Assembly (NCBI RefSeq): GCF_036323735.1
Contig: NC_086023.1
Span: 13,607,501-13,671,500, forward strand
DNA length: 64,000 nt
Source: Rattus norvegicus
Taxonomy: Eukaryota > Chordata > Mammalia > Rodentia > Muridae
Reading direction: 5' to 3'
Shown here piece by piece: positions 1-10,164 of the stretch. The notes under the pieces were generated by a model that made no database searches, had not been told where the DNA came from, and saw only the letters and a program-made list of their open reading frames with translations. How positions within the stretch are numbered: position 1 is the stretch's first letter; every line of letters starts with the position of its first letter. Both the position numbers and the translations under genes were made by a program.

Positions 1-600
1 GAAATATCAGAAAGTAAAAGGATAAGGAGGGGCTATTACATGTGATTTCCAAAAGTGTACAACCTGAAGGAAATGGCTGGATTCCTAGAGGGAAATAATG
101 TAACTTGCTAAGATGTGATTGTGAAGAAATTAAGATACTTGAGCAGACGAATAACAAATAAAGATACTGAAAAGTTATTGAAAAGCTTCCAACAAAGAAA
201 CCTCAAGATCAGTTGATTTCACAACTGAATTCTACCTAACAATTATTGCCTAGATGAGTGTGCCTATGTGTGTTTATGTGCACATATGCTATGATCAAAG
301 ATGGAAGTCAAAAGAAAACTTTAGGGAGTAGGTTCTCTCTTTGCACCATGGGATCCAGAGATCAAGCTCAGGTTGCCAGGCCTACATGGCTAGTAATTTT
401 ACTCACTGAGCCATCTTGTCAACCAAAACTATTGAAATTCTTCAGAACACAGAATCAGAGGGAATAATTCCAAACAAATCTTATGAAGCCAACATCACAT
501 TGATCCTTGAACCAAAGACATTGTCAGAAGCTGGCCTCCCTTATGAACACTGATGCAAATACCATTCGTAAAATTTGACCCACACAAACCAACATCAAAA
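1..600 (+). mobile_element. Ancient L1, ORF2 fragment (left part)
   Basis: Degraded plus-strand L1 ORF2 sequence. The stretch around 145-240 (cagacgaataacaaataaag, then a degraded KPGPDGF-type stretch) and around 422-600 (up to the acatcaaaagattatg stretch) follows the order of mammalian L1 reverse transcriptase sequence. It is full of stops and indels. It is broken by a B3-like SINE at about 251-421 and by the young L1 at 613; the same element resumes at 7329. Confidence 0.75.
251..421 (-). mobile_element. B3-like SINE inside the ancient L1
   Basis: Antisense SINE tail and body: a TG-rich head, then a gattcaaac-type region, ending in actcactgagccatcttgtc, the reverse complement of the tRNA-derived B2/B3 head. 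L1 ORF2 sequence is recognisable on both sides, so it is an insertion. It could be an old B2; the boundaries are approximate. Confidence 0.6.
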
Positions 601-612
601 GATTATGTGCCG
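597..612 (+). repeat. Left target-site duplication of the full-length L1
   Basis: The 16 bases aaaagattatgtgccg occur here and again, identically, at 7313-7328. In the ancient L1 host sequence this motif is a single-copy ORF2 segment, so the copies are a target-site duplication made by the insertion of 613-7312. Confidence 0.93.
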
Positions 613-1545
613 ACCAAACACCATCTGGAACCCTGGTGCACTGAAGCTCCCGGAAAGGGCGGCGCAGATCTTCCTGGTTGCTGCCGCCGCAGAGAGCTAG
701 TAGGCAGCACCCCGAGAGCGAACTTGAGCCTCGGGACCACAGGTAAGACCAACTTTTCTGCCGCAAGAGACCTGCCTGGTGAACTCAGGACACACAGAGG
801 CAGAATTCCTCTAGGACCGGGCACGTCCTGTGTTTACCAGGAGTCCCACACCCGAGGATCCCGGCCCGCAGCAGCTCTCTGCTCCCAGACCCCGTGGGAG
901 AGAGACCTCACCGCCTGGTCAGGTGGGCACTCCTCAGGCTGCAGAGCAGAAGAGAACACCAACACTGCCCACCCCTGCCCACATACCTGGCCCAAGAGGA
1001 AACTGTATAAGGCCTCTGGGTTCCCGTGGGGGAGGGCCCAGGGGCGGCAGGACCTCTGCCTCTGAGACACTGCCGGAACCTAAAGGGACCTACCCGATAA
1101 ACAGTTCTCTGCACCCAAATCCCGTGGGAGGGGGAGCTAAACCTTCAGAGAGGCAGACATGTCTGGGAAACCAGAAGAGACTGCATGCTGCACACATTAC
1201 TGATTCCAGAGGAAAACACCAAATGCCATCTGGAACCCTGGTGCACTGAAGCTCGCAGAAACAGCGGCGCAGATCTTCCTGGTGGCTGCCGCCGCAGAGA
1301 GCTCGTGGGCAGCACCCCACGAGCAAACTTGAGCCTCGGGACCACAGGTAAGAGCAACTTTTCTGCTGCAAGTGACCTGCCTGGTGAACTCAAGACACAG
1401 GCCCACAGGAACGGCTGAAGACCTGTAGAGAGGAAAAACTACACGCCCGAAAGCAGAACACTCTGTCCCCATAACAGGCTGAAAGAAAACAGGAAAACAG
1501 GTCTACAGCACTCCTGACACACAGGCTTATAGGACAGTCTAGCCA
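613..1545 (+). promoter_or_regulatory. L1 5' UTR with two promoter monomers
   Basis: A GC-rich, CpG-containing segment is repeated with an offset of 605 bases: ccatctggaaccctggtgca begins at 621 and at 1226, and similarity continues for about 180 bases in each copy, to about 800 and 1405. This is one complete monomer pitch plus a partial second one, as in rodent L1 internal promoters. Each copy contains a perfect splice-donor consensus (CAGGTAAG) with GT at 743 and 1348. Promoter activity is known for the family but not shown here. Confidence 0.8.
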
Positions 1546-2709
1546 ATGTCAGAAATAGCAGAACAAAGCAACACTAGAGATAATCTGATGGCGAGAGGCA
1601 AGCTCAGGAACACAAGCAACAGAAACCAAGACTACATGGCACCATCGGAGCCCAATTCTCCAATCAAAACAAACATGGAATATCCAAACACACCAGAAAA
1701 GCAAGATCTAGTTTCAAAATCATATTTGATCATGATGCTGGAGGACTTCAAGAAAGACATGAAGAACTCCCTTAGAGAACAAGTAGAAGCCTACAGAGAG
1801 GAATCAAAAAAATCCCTGAAAGAATTCCAGGAAATCATAAATAAACAAGTAGAAGCACATAGAGAGGAGTCACAAAAATCCCTGAAAGAATTCCAGGAAA
1901 ACACAACCAAACAGCTGAAGGAATTAAAAATGGAAATAGAAGCAATCAAGAAAGAACACATGGAAACAACCCTGGATATAGAAAACCAAAAGAAGAGACA
2001 AGGAGCTGTAGATACGAGCTTCACCAACAGAATACAAGAGATGGAAGAGAGAATCTCAGGAGCAGAAGATTCCATAGAAATCATTGACTCAACTGTCAAA
2101 GATAATGTAAAGCGGAAAAAGCTACTGGTCCAAAACATACAGGAAATTCAAGACTGAATGAGAACATCAAACCTAAGGATAATAGGTATAGAAGAGAGTG
2201 AAGACTCCCAGCTCAAAGGACCAGTAAATATCTTCAACAAAATCATAGAAGAAAACTTCCCTAACCTAAAGAAAGAGATACCCATAAGCATACAAGAAGC
2301 CTACAGAATTCCAAATAGATTGGACCAGAAAAGAAACACCTCCCGACACATAATAGTCAAAACACCAAACACACAAAATAAAGAATGAATATTAAAAGCA
2401 GTAAGGGAAAAAGGTCAAGTAACATATAAAGGCAGACCTATCAGAATCGCACCAGACTTTTCGCCAGAAACTATGAAGGCCAGAAGATCATGGACTGATG
2501 TCATACAGACCCTAAGAGAACACAAATGCCAGCCCAGGTTACTGTATCCTGCAAAACTCTCAATTAACAGAGATGGAGAAACCAAGATATTCCATGAAAA
2601 AAACAAATTTACACAATATCTTTCTACAAATCCAGCACTACAAAGGATAATAAACGGTAAAGCCCAACATAAGGAGGCAAGCTATACCCTAGAAGAAGCA
2701 AGAAACTAA
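1546..2709 (+). pseudogene. L1 ORF1 (RNA-binding chaperone), interrupted by two in-frame stops
   Basis: One reading frame of 388 codons runs from the ATG at 1546 to the TAA at 2707-2709, broken by TGA at 2155-2157 and TGA at 2386-2388. The first third is coiled coil (heptads, E/K-rich). A 66-base direct repeat at about 1780-1845 and 1846-1911 encodes two QVEA-REES-KSLKEFQE units, a length-variable region in rodent L1. The middle carries the RRM-like NLRIIGIEESE, and the C-terminal domain has VTYKGRPIRIAPDFS and YLSTNPALQR. ORF1p normally trimerises and coats L1 RNA. With these stops only the coiled-coil part would be made. Confidence 0.92.
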
Positions 2710-2768
2710 TCGTCTTGGCAACAAAACAATGAGAAGAAAAGCACGCAAACATAACCTCACATCCAAAT

Positions 2769-5700
2769 ATGAATATAACAGGAAGCAATAATCACTATTC
2801 CTTACTATCTCTCAACATCAATGGCCTCAACTCCCCAATAAAAAGACATAGATTAACAAACTGGATACGCAACGAGGACCCTGCATTCTGCTGCCTACAG
2901 GAAACACACTTCAGAGACAAAGACAAACACTACCTCAGAGTGAAAGGCTGAAAAACAACTTTCCAAGCAAATGGTCAGAAGAAGCAAGCTGGAGTAGCCA
3001 TTCTAATATCAAATAAAATCAATTTCCAACTAAAAAGCATCAAAAAAGATAAGAAAGGACACTTCATATTCATCAAAGGAAAAATCCACCAAGATGGACT
3101 CTCAATCCTAAATATCTATGCCCCAAATACAAGGGCACCTACATACGTAAAAGAAACCTTACTAAAGCTCAAAACACACATTGCACCTCACACAATAATA
3201 GTAGGAGATTTCAACACCCCACTCTCATCAATGGACAGATCATGGAAACAGAAATTAAACACAGACGTAGACAAAGAGAAGTCATGAGCCAAATGGACTT
3301 AACAGATATTTATAGAACATTCTATCCTAAAGCAAAAGGATATACCTTCTTCTCAGCTCCTCATGGTACTTTCTCCAAAATTAACCATATAATTGGTCAA
3401 AAAACGGGCCTCAACAGGTACAGAAATATAGAAATGATCCCATGCGTGCTATCAAACCACCACGGCCTAAAGCTGGTCTTCAATAACAATAAGGGAAGAA
3501 TGCCCAAATATACGTGGAAATTGAACAATGCTCTACTCAATGATAACCTGGTCAAGGAAGAAATAAAGAAAGAAATTAAAAACTTTTTAGAATTTAATGA
3601 AAATGAAGGTACAACATACCCAAATTTATGGGACACAATGAAAGCTGTGCTAAGAGGAAAACTCATAGCACTGAGTGCCTGCAGAAAGAAACAGGAAAGA
3701 GCATATGTCAGCAGCTTGACAGCACACCTAAAAGCTCTAGAACAAAAAGAAGCAAATACACCCAGGAGGAGTAGAAGGCAGGAAATAATCAAACTCAGAG
3801 CTGAAATCAACCAAGTAGAAACAAAAAGGACCATAGAAAGAATCAACAGAACCAAAAGTTGGTTCTTTGAGAAAATCAACAAGATAGATAAACCCTTAAC
3901 CAGACTAACGAGAGGACACAGAGAGTGTGTCCAAATTAACAAAATCAGAAATGAAAAGGGAGACATAACTACAGATTCAGAGGAAATTCAAAAAATCATC
4001 AGATCTTACTATAAAAGCCTATATTCAACAAAACTTGAAAATCTGCAGGAAATGGACAATTTCCTAGACAAATACCAGGTACCAAAGTTAAATCAGGAAC
4101 AGATAAACCAGTTAAACAACCCCATAACTCCTAAGGAAATAGAAGTAGTCATTAAAGGTCTCCCAACCAAAAAGAGCCCAGGTCCAGACGGGTTTAGTGC
4201 AGAATTTTATCAGACCTTCATAGAAGACCTCGTACCAATATTATCCAAACTATTCCACAAAATTGAAACAGATGGAGCACTACCGAATACCTTCTACGAA
4301 GCCACAATTACTCTTATACCTAAACCACACAAAGACCCAACAAAGAAAGAGAACTTCAGACCAATTTCCCTTATGAATATCGACGCAAAAATACTCAATA
4401 AAATTCTGGCAAACCGAATCCAAGAGCACATCAAAACAATCATCCACCATGATCAAGTAGGCTTCATCCCAGGCATGCAGGGATGGTTTAATATACGGAA
4501 AACCATCAACGTGATCCATTATATAAACAAACTGAAAGAACAAAACCACATGATCATTTCATTAGATGCTGAGAAAACATTTGACAAAATTCAACACCCC
4601 TTCATGATAAAAGTCCTGGAAAGAATAGGAATTCAAGGCCCATACCTAAACATAGTAAAGGCCATATACAGCAAACCTGTTGCTAACATTAAACTAAATG
4701 GAGAGAAACTTGAAGCAATTCCACTAAAATCAGGGACTAGACAAGGCTGCCCACTCTCTCCCTACTTATTCAATATAGTTCTTGAAGTTCTAGCCAGAGC
4801 AATCAGACAACAAAAGGAGATCAAGGGATTACAGATCGGAAAAGAAGAAGTCAAAATGTCACTATTTGCAGATGATATGATAGTATATTTAAGTGATCCC
4901 AAAAGTTCCACCAGAGAACTACTAAAGCTGATAAACAACTTCAGCAAAGTGGCTGGGTATAAAATTAACTCAAATAAATCAGTAGCCTTCCTCTACACAA
5001 AAGAGAAATTAGCCGAGAAAGAACAAAACACCAATGGCTTCATAATAGACCCAAACAATAAAAAGTACCTCGGTGTGACTTTAACCAAGCAGGTAAAAGA
5101 TCTGTACAATAAGAACTTCAAGACACTGAAGAAAGAAATTGAAGAAGACCTCAGAAGATGGAAAGATCTCCCATGCTCATGGATTGGCAGGATTAATATA
5201 GTAAAAATGGCCATTTTACCAAAAGCGATCTGCAGATTCAATGCAATCCCCATCAAAATACCAATCCAATTCTTCAAAGAGTTAGAAAGAACAATTTGCA
5301 AATTCATCTGAAATAACAAAAAACCCAGGATAGCTAAAACTATCCTCAACAATAAAAGGACTTCAGGGGGAATCACTATCCCTGAACTCAAGCAGTATTA
5401 CAGAGCAATAGTGATAAAAACTGCATGGTATTGGTACAGAGACAGACAGATAGACCAGTGGAACAGAATTGAAGACCCAGAAATGAACCCACACACCTAT
5501 GGGCATTTGATTTTTGACAAAGAAGCCAAAACCATCAAATGGAAAAAAGATAGCATTTTCAGCAAATGGTGCTGGTTCAACTGGAGGTCAACGTTTAGAA
5601 GAATGCAGATCGATCCATGCTTATCACCCTGTACAAAGCTTAAGTCCAAGTGGATCAAGGACCTCCACATCAAACCAGATACACTCAAACTAATAGAAGA

Positions 5701-6579
5701 AAAACTAGGGAAGCATCTGGAACACATGGGCACTGGAAAAAATTTCCTGAACAAAACACCAATGGCTTATGCTCTAAGATCAAGAATCGACAAATGGGAT
5801 CTCATAAAACTGCAAAGCTTCTGTAAGGCAAAGGACACTGTGGTTAGGACAAAACGGCAACCAACAGATTGGGAAAAGATCTTACAACAGATAGAGGCCT
5901 TATATCCAAAATATACAAAGAACTCAAGAATTTAGACTGCAGGGAGACAAATAACCCTATCAAAAAATGGGGTTCAGAGCTAAACAAAGAATTCACAGCT
6001 GAGGAATGCCGAATGGCTGAGAAACACCTAAAGAAATGTTCAACATCTTTAGTCATAAGGGAAATGCAAATCAAAACAACCCTGAGATTTCATCTCACAC
6101 CAGTGAGAATGGCTAAGATCAAAAACTCAGGTGACAGCAAATGCTGGCGAGGATGCGGAGAAAGAGGAACACTCCTCCATTGTTGGTGGGATTGCAGACT
6201 GGTACAACCATTCTGGAAATCAGTCTGGAGGTTCCTCAGAAAATTGGACATTGAACTGCCTGAGGATCCAGCTATACCTCTCTCGGGTATATACCCAAAA
6301 GATGCCCCAACATATAAAAAAGACACGTGCTCCACTATGTTCATCGCAGCCTTATTTATAATAGCCAGAAAATGGAAAGAACCCAGATGCCCTTCAACAG
6401 AGGGATGGATACAGAAAATGTGGTACATCTACACAATGGAATATTACTCAGCTATCAAAAACAATGACTTTATGAAATCCATATGCAAATGGTTGGAACT
6501 GGAAAATATCATCCTGAGTGAGGTAACCCAATCACAGAAAGACATACATGGTATGCACTCATTGATAAGTGGCTATTAG
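2769..6579 (+). pseudogene. L1 ORF2 (endonuclease / reverse transcriptase), multiply broken
   Basis: Domain order is normal. The endonuclease runs from 2769, with LNINGLNSP, CCLQETHF and, at about 3197, IIVGDFNTP. Reverse transcriptase follows, with SPGPDGFSAEFYQ, RPISLMNID, QGCPLSPYLFN and the catalytic FADD at 4865-4876. The C-terminal cysteine motif CWRGCGERG-HCWWDC starts near 6144. Lesions are TGA at 2949-2951, a frame change before 3242, TGA at 5309-5311, and a 10-base deletion near 5885 relative to the second L1 copy in this window. The longest intact piece, 3242-5311, spans most of the reverse transcriptase including FADD but lacks the endonuclease and the C-terminus. It should not be active. 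Confidence 0.93.
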
Positions 6580-7312
6580 CCCAAATGCTTGAATTACCCT
6601 AGATGCCTAGAACAAATGAAACTCAAGACGGATGATCAAAATGTGAATGCTTCACTCCTTCTTTAAAAGGGAACAAGAATACCCTTGGCAGGGAATAGAG
6701 AGGCAAATATTAAAACAGAGACTGAAGGAACACCCATTCAGAGCCTGTCCCACATGTGGCCCATACATATACAGCCACCCATATAGACAAAATGGATGAA
6801 GCAAAGAAGGGCAGACCGACAGGAGCCGGATGTAGATCGCTCCTGAGAGACACAGCCAGAATACAGCAAACACAGAGGCGAATGGCAGCAGCAAACCACT
6901 GAACTGAGAATAGGACCCCCGTTGAAGGAATCAGAGAAAGAACTGGAAGAGCTTGAAGGGGCTCGAGACCCCATATGTACAACAATGCCAGGCAACCAGA
7001 GCTTCCAGGGACTAAGCCACTAACTAAAGACTATACATGGACTGACCCTGGACTCTGACCTCATAGGTAGCAATGAATATCCTAGTAAGAGCACCAGTGG
7101 AAGGGGAAGCCCTTGGTCCTGCTAAGACTGAACCCCCAGTGAACTAGATTGTTGTGGGGAGGGCGGCAATGGGGGGAGGGTTGGGAGGGGGACACCCATA
7201 AGGAAGGGGAGGGGGATGTTTGCGGGGAAACCGGGAAAGGGAATAACACTCGAAATGTACATAAGAAATACTCAAGTTAATAAAAGAAAAAAAGAAAAAA
7301 AAAGGAGAAAAA
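6580..7312 (+). other. L1 3' UTR with G-rich tract and A-rich tail
   Basis: Starts after the ORF2 stop. At 7155-7230 there are several runs of four to six G (for example ggggggagggttgggagggg), the polypurine tract typical of rodent L1 3' UTRs and able in principle to form a G-quadruplex. It ends aaatactcaagttaataaaag, then an A-rich tail with scattered G. Confidence 0.88.
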
Positions 7313-7328
7313 AAAAGATTATGTGCCG
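7313..7328 (+). repeat. Right target-site duplication of the full-length L1
   Basis: Perfect copy of 597-612, directly after the A-rich tail. The first A residues cannot be separated from the poly(A) tail, so the duplication could be 12-16 bases. Host L1 sequence continues immediately with tgataaaatggg. Confidence 0.93.
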
Positions 7329-8160
7329 TGATAAAATGGGACTTACCTCTGGTATACAAGGCAAGTTTTTAAAAACACAAGTCAATCAGTGGAATGCATC
7401 TCACTGACAAACCGGAAGACTATAATGATCATCTCAATTGACTGAGAAAAAAAGCATTTGAGAAAGTTCAGCGTCCTTGATTGTAAAAACAGTATGGGTT
7501 TAAAAGGAAAGTTCCACAACATAAAAGACTTTTGTGGAAAATACCCCACCGCTATCATAATCAGTAGGAAATAACTGGAAGATTTTCTGCTAAGATCTAG
7601 CACAACAGAGGATGCCTGTGCTGACTCTTTCTACTCAACATCATATTGAAAGTCCTAAAAGTGTAAGAAGATATGAGAAGCAAGTAAAAAAGGATCTAAA
7701 TCAGAAAGAACAAAGCAACACTGCCTCCCTTCTCAATGACGTGATTCCACATGTGGAAAACTCCACTTTACACATGTTCACACATGGATAACCACAACTA
7801 ATACATGAATTTATAAAGACACAAAGATAGAAGCTACAGAATCACAAAAACCCCAGTAACTCATATGCACAAACAATAACCTAGCTGGGAAAAATAATGT
7901 CTCTTACAACAGTATCAAAAACTAGAAATGCAACTGAAAGAAGTAAAAGATTAGGACCCTAAGAATTATAAAGCATGAATACAAGAAAATGAAGAGGATA
8001 CAAGAATACAGAAAGATAACCTATGTTCATGGATCAAAAGAATATTGCTAAAACACCCATACTATGAAAAACAATACAGAGACTTAACATAATATATAAC
8101 AAAATCTCAATGGTATTCTTCACATAAATAAAGACTTAAAATCCATGAGTCACACACACA
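7329..8160 (+). mobile_element. Ancient L1, ORF2 fragment (right part)
   Basis: Continues the element of 1-600 across the young insertion. The order is recognisable: aaaatgggacttacctctgg (DQVGFIPG region), gatcatctcaattgactgag (LDAEKAFD), cctgtgctgactctttctac (GCPLSPLLF) and gtcctaaaagtgtaagaag. Heavily mutated with many stops. Similarity fades near 8100-8160. Confidence 0.75.
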
Positions 8161-8214
8161 CTGACTAGATGGGTAAATGGAGTCTAAAATTAACATTTTT
8201 TATTTATTGATCAA

Positions 8215-8285
8215 TTCACATATACACGTATTTATATACTCATGTATACATATATATATATACTCATGTATACTCATGTATCATA
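8215..8285. repeat. AT-rich low-complexity tract with TATACTCATG units
   Basis: Short imperfect repeats of atactcatgtat mixed with (TA)n, between the ancient L1 and an old ID-like SINE. No function is suggested. Confidence 0.6.
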
Positions 8286-8289
8286 TAAA

Positions 8290-8376
8290 TGTTTCTGGGA
8301 TGCAGATCAGAGAGGAAATACTTGCCTAGTATGTACAAGGTCCTGAATTTAATGTCCAATACCACGAAAAAGAAAG
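8290..8376 (+). mobile_element. Old ID-like (BC1-type) SINE
   Basis: The segment gatgcagatcagagaggaaa, then acttgcctagtatgtacaag, gtcctgaatttaatgtccaa and taccacgaaaaag, follows the ID consensus with many changes. The A-rich tail is gone apart from aaaaagaaag. It lies 319 bases before Cpa6 exon 7. Confidence 0.6.
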
Positions 8377-8694
8377 AACTCTATAATTGTTACTTTAATG
8401 AAAGCCCAAATATTTAGCCAGAGCTGAAACACTGTAAGAAGTTATTCATTTACTCTGTTTATTGGCTCTACTAATAAATTGATAATCAGGAGTTATTATT
8501 ATTGGTAAGAAAGTATCAATATGGGTATTATTACTAATAATAATGGTGTTCAAGAGTCTCATTCACAGAAAAAAAGAGCACAGTACATTAACTTGTTACC
8601 TTTTAGCCCAGCAGTAAGTGTCTCTCACACGTTTTCCCCTTAAACAAACTTTTTGGTATCCATTCTTAAGGAAAATGTCTCCTTTGTCTTTCAG
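8377..8694. other. End of Cpa6 intron 6: unique sequence and splice acceptor
   Basis: No repeat is recognised apart from AT-rich stretches around 8480-8545. It ends in the pyrimidine-rich acceptor of exon 7. Confidence 0.6.
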
Positions 8695-8805
8695 GCCATT
8701 CTGACCTATAAGACTGACCCAGCCATGAGAAAAATGCTGAATCATCTGTATTTCTATATCATGCCTGTGTTGAATGTCGATGGATACCATTTCAGCTGGA
8801 CACAT
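8695..8805 (+). CDS. Cpa6: Carboxypeptidase A6, coding exon 7 (by human numbering)
   Basis: This is an internal exon of 111 bases, exactly 37 codons in phase 0. It follows a pyrimidine-rich acceptor (cctttgtctttcag) and is followed by a consensus GTAAGT donor. The peptide contains KTDPAMRKML and YIMPVLNVDGYHFSWTH, the core strand of the M14A fold that precedes the substrate-binding segment; I recognise it as CPA6 rather than CPA1-5, CPB or CPO. Taking 437 residues for the human protein, these are about residues 213-249. CPA6 is a secreted zinc carboxypeptidase of the extracellular matrix that removes C-terminal hydrophobic residues from peptides; earlier exons, with the signal peptide, propeptide and first two zinc ligands, lie before the window. 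An in-frame ATG at 8653 lies in the intron and is not a start. The exon number is inferred from the usual gene structure. Confidence 0.95.
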
Positions 8806-9667
8806 GTAAGTCATTCTGCCTATCCGATTGAAAAGAGGACTGAAGGGGTCATAAGAACGTGATGGTCCAGGAAAGGAGTCTGCTGGTCAGCCCACTACTA
8901 ATGAATCCAAGGAACACAAGAAGCTTCTCTTCACTCATTTTCATAATGCACTTTACATAAGATTTCATAGAATAAAGATTCCTCTTTCCAAATAAATGAA
9001 TACAAAAACACTAGCCTCGACTAATCTATCCAGTTAGACTGTAAAAATAACCCAAGGAGATGGTGGTGAAAAGGACCAAAACACGTTGTTATCAAAGTGT
9101 TTAGGAAAAAAAGAGTCAAAAATATAGGAGACCCCCAATGGTGTTAGAAGGCAGAGCATGAGACTGGGTCTGGGCTAATCTTCGCCTCTGTCTTCTGGCT
9201 GGTCTATGCACGGAAAAATGCACCCCAAAGTAATGTGATGCCTTTTCCCAGTGCGCAACTAAACGCATATGAATGTCCTTTGTGCCGGTTGCTTTTAACT
9301 CTCAACATGACACAATCTAGAGTCACGTGGGATCTAGACCAGGTTGGCCTCTGGGCACATCCGTGGGGGATTACTGTGATTGTAACATCATGTAAGAAAA
9401 CCTAGCCCACAGTGGGCAGTTCTGTTACATGGACTGGGCTCTGGACCAGAGAAGAGAAGGGAAAGCAAACAGCTAAACAAGCAAGCAAGGATGAATTTAC
9501 TCTCTTTGCTCAATGAGACTTTCCCAAAAATGGCCGACTGCAGCCTAGAATTGTAATCCAAGCAAACCCTCTCTCCTCGGAGCTCCCTTTTGTCGGGGTA
9601 TTTTTATCATAGCAGGGGAAGTAAACTTTTTAAGCACCTTCTCTGCTTACGTTTTAATCGTGTCTAG
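8806..9667. other. Cpa6: Cpa6 intron 7 (862 bases)
   Basis: Donor GTAAGT at 8806, acceptor AG at 9666-9667. No interspersed repeat, RNA gene or ORF of interest is visible; this is the only short intron in the window. Confidence 0.85.
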
Positions 9668-9758
9668 GATCGATTCTGGAGAAAGACACGGTCAAGAAAC
9701 TCTAAATTCCACTGCCGCGGAGTCGATGCCAACCGCAACTGGAAAGTGAAATGGTGCG
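9668..9758 (+). CDS. Cpa6: Carboxypeptidase A6, coding exon 8: substrate-binding segment
   Basis: This 91-base exon (30 codons plus one base) reads on in phase from exon 7 after an 861-base intron, between an AG acceptor (tcgtgtctag) and a GTAAGT donor. The peptide starts DRFWRKTRS and continues CRGVDANRNWKVKWC. By alignment to bovine CPA, the Arg in FWRKT is Arg127, which polarises the scissile carbonyl. The Asn-Arg in DANRNW are Asn144 and Arg145, which bind the substrate C-terminal carboxylate. The Cys in HCRG matches Cys138 of the conserved disulfide. Counting back from the C-terminus, the Gly in CRGVD and the Ala in VDANR fall on human residues 267 and 270, positions where epilepsy-associated CPA6 variants have been reported; both are the normal residue here. 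The last base G joins exon 9 to make an Asp codon. Confidence 0.96.
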
Positions 9759-9976
9759 GTAAGTGTGAAGTGGGAAGTGTGAGGCTGGGTTTCAGAACCT
9801 AAAACCCCACAGGTACTGGCCGGGCAGGACTCCACTAGGAGACAGATGTGTGTATGTGACTGGAATCCTCACAGAGCCAAAGATGAAGGTGGGGGTACGG
9901 CTCAGAAGGGGAAGCCCGTGGATTTTAAGCACTACAAATAGATAAGTAAATAAATGAAAAGTAAAGAAGACATGGG

Positions 9977-10154
9977 AGGGGTTGGAGAGATGGCTCAGAG
10001 GTTAAGAGCACTGGCTGCTCTTCCAGAGGTCATGAGTTCAATTCCCAGCGACCATATGGTGGCTCACAACCGTGTATAATTAGAACCAATTCCCTCTTGT
10101 GAGCAACAGGGTATCTGTATACATAAAATAAATAAATAAATCTTTATTTTAAAA
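9977..10154 (+). mobile_element. B2 SINE with target-site duplication
   Basis: Typical B2: ggttggagagatggctcaga, gttaagagcactggctgctc, gtcatgagttcaattcccag, then ataaataaataaatctttat tail. The 10 bases aagacatggg occur at 9967-9976 and 10155-10164, a perfect target-site duplication. It lies about 220 bases inside intron 8. Confidence 0.92.
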
Positions 10155-10164
10155 AAGACATGGG

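Larger units (their letters stand above)
613..7312 (+). mobile_element. Full-length rat LINE-1 (about 6.7 kb), disabled
   Basis: It has a monomer-type 5' UTR, ORF1, ORF2 (endonuclease, reverse transcriptase, Cys-rich end), a G-rich 3' UTR and an A-rich tail, all in order on the plus strand, the same direction as Cpa6. Perfect 16-base duplications flank it. The protein remnants match rodent L1 closely, so the insertion is recent compared with its host L1. Both ORFs carry stops and ORF2 has frameshifts, so it cannot move by its own proteins. Confidence 0.95.

Noticed and set aside
553..1249. Plus-strand frames of 139 and 170 codons at the 5' end of the young L1
   Set aside because: They lie in the GC-rich L1 5' UTR monomers; the real ORF1 begins at 1546. 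The text is not conserved protein.
3397..3966. 189-codon minus-strand frame rich in Leu/Ser
   Set aside because: Antisense shadow of L1 ORF2; the A-rich sense strand leaves the opposite strand open.
3242..5311. Active reverse transcriptase gene
   Set aside because: The RT motifs including FADD are intact, but the reading frame lacks the endonuclease and the C-terminus and is bounded by a frameshift and a stop; it is a broken L1 ORF2.
8653..8862. Frame starting with ATG at 8653 across exon 7
   Set aside because: The ATG is upstream of the splice acceptor in intron 6 and the frame runs past the GTAAGT donor; the exon itself is 8695-8805.
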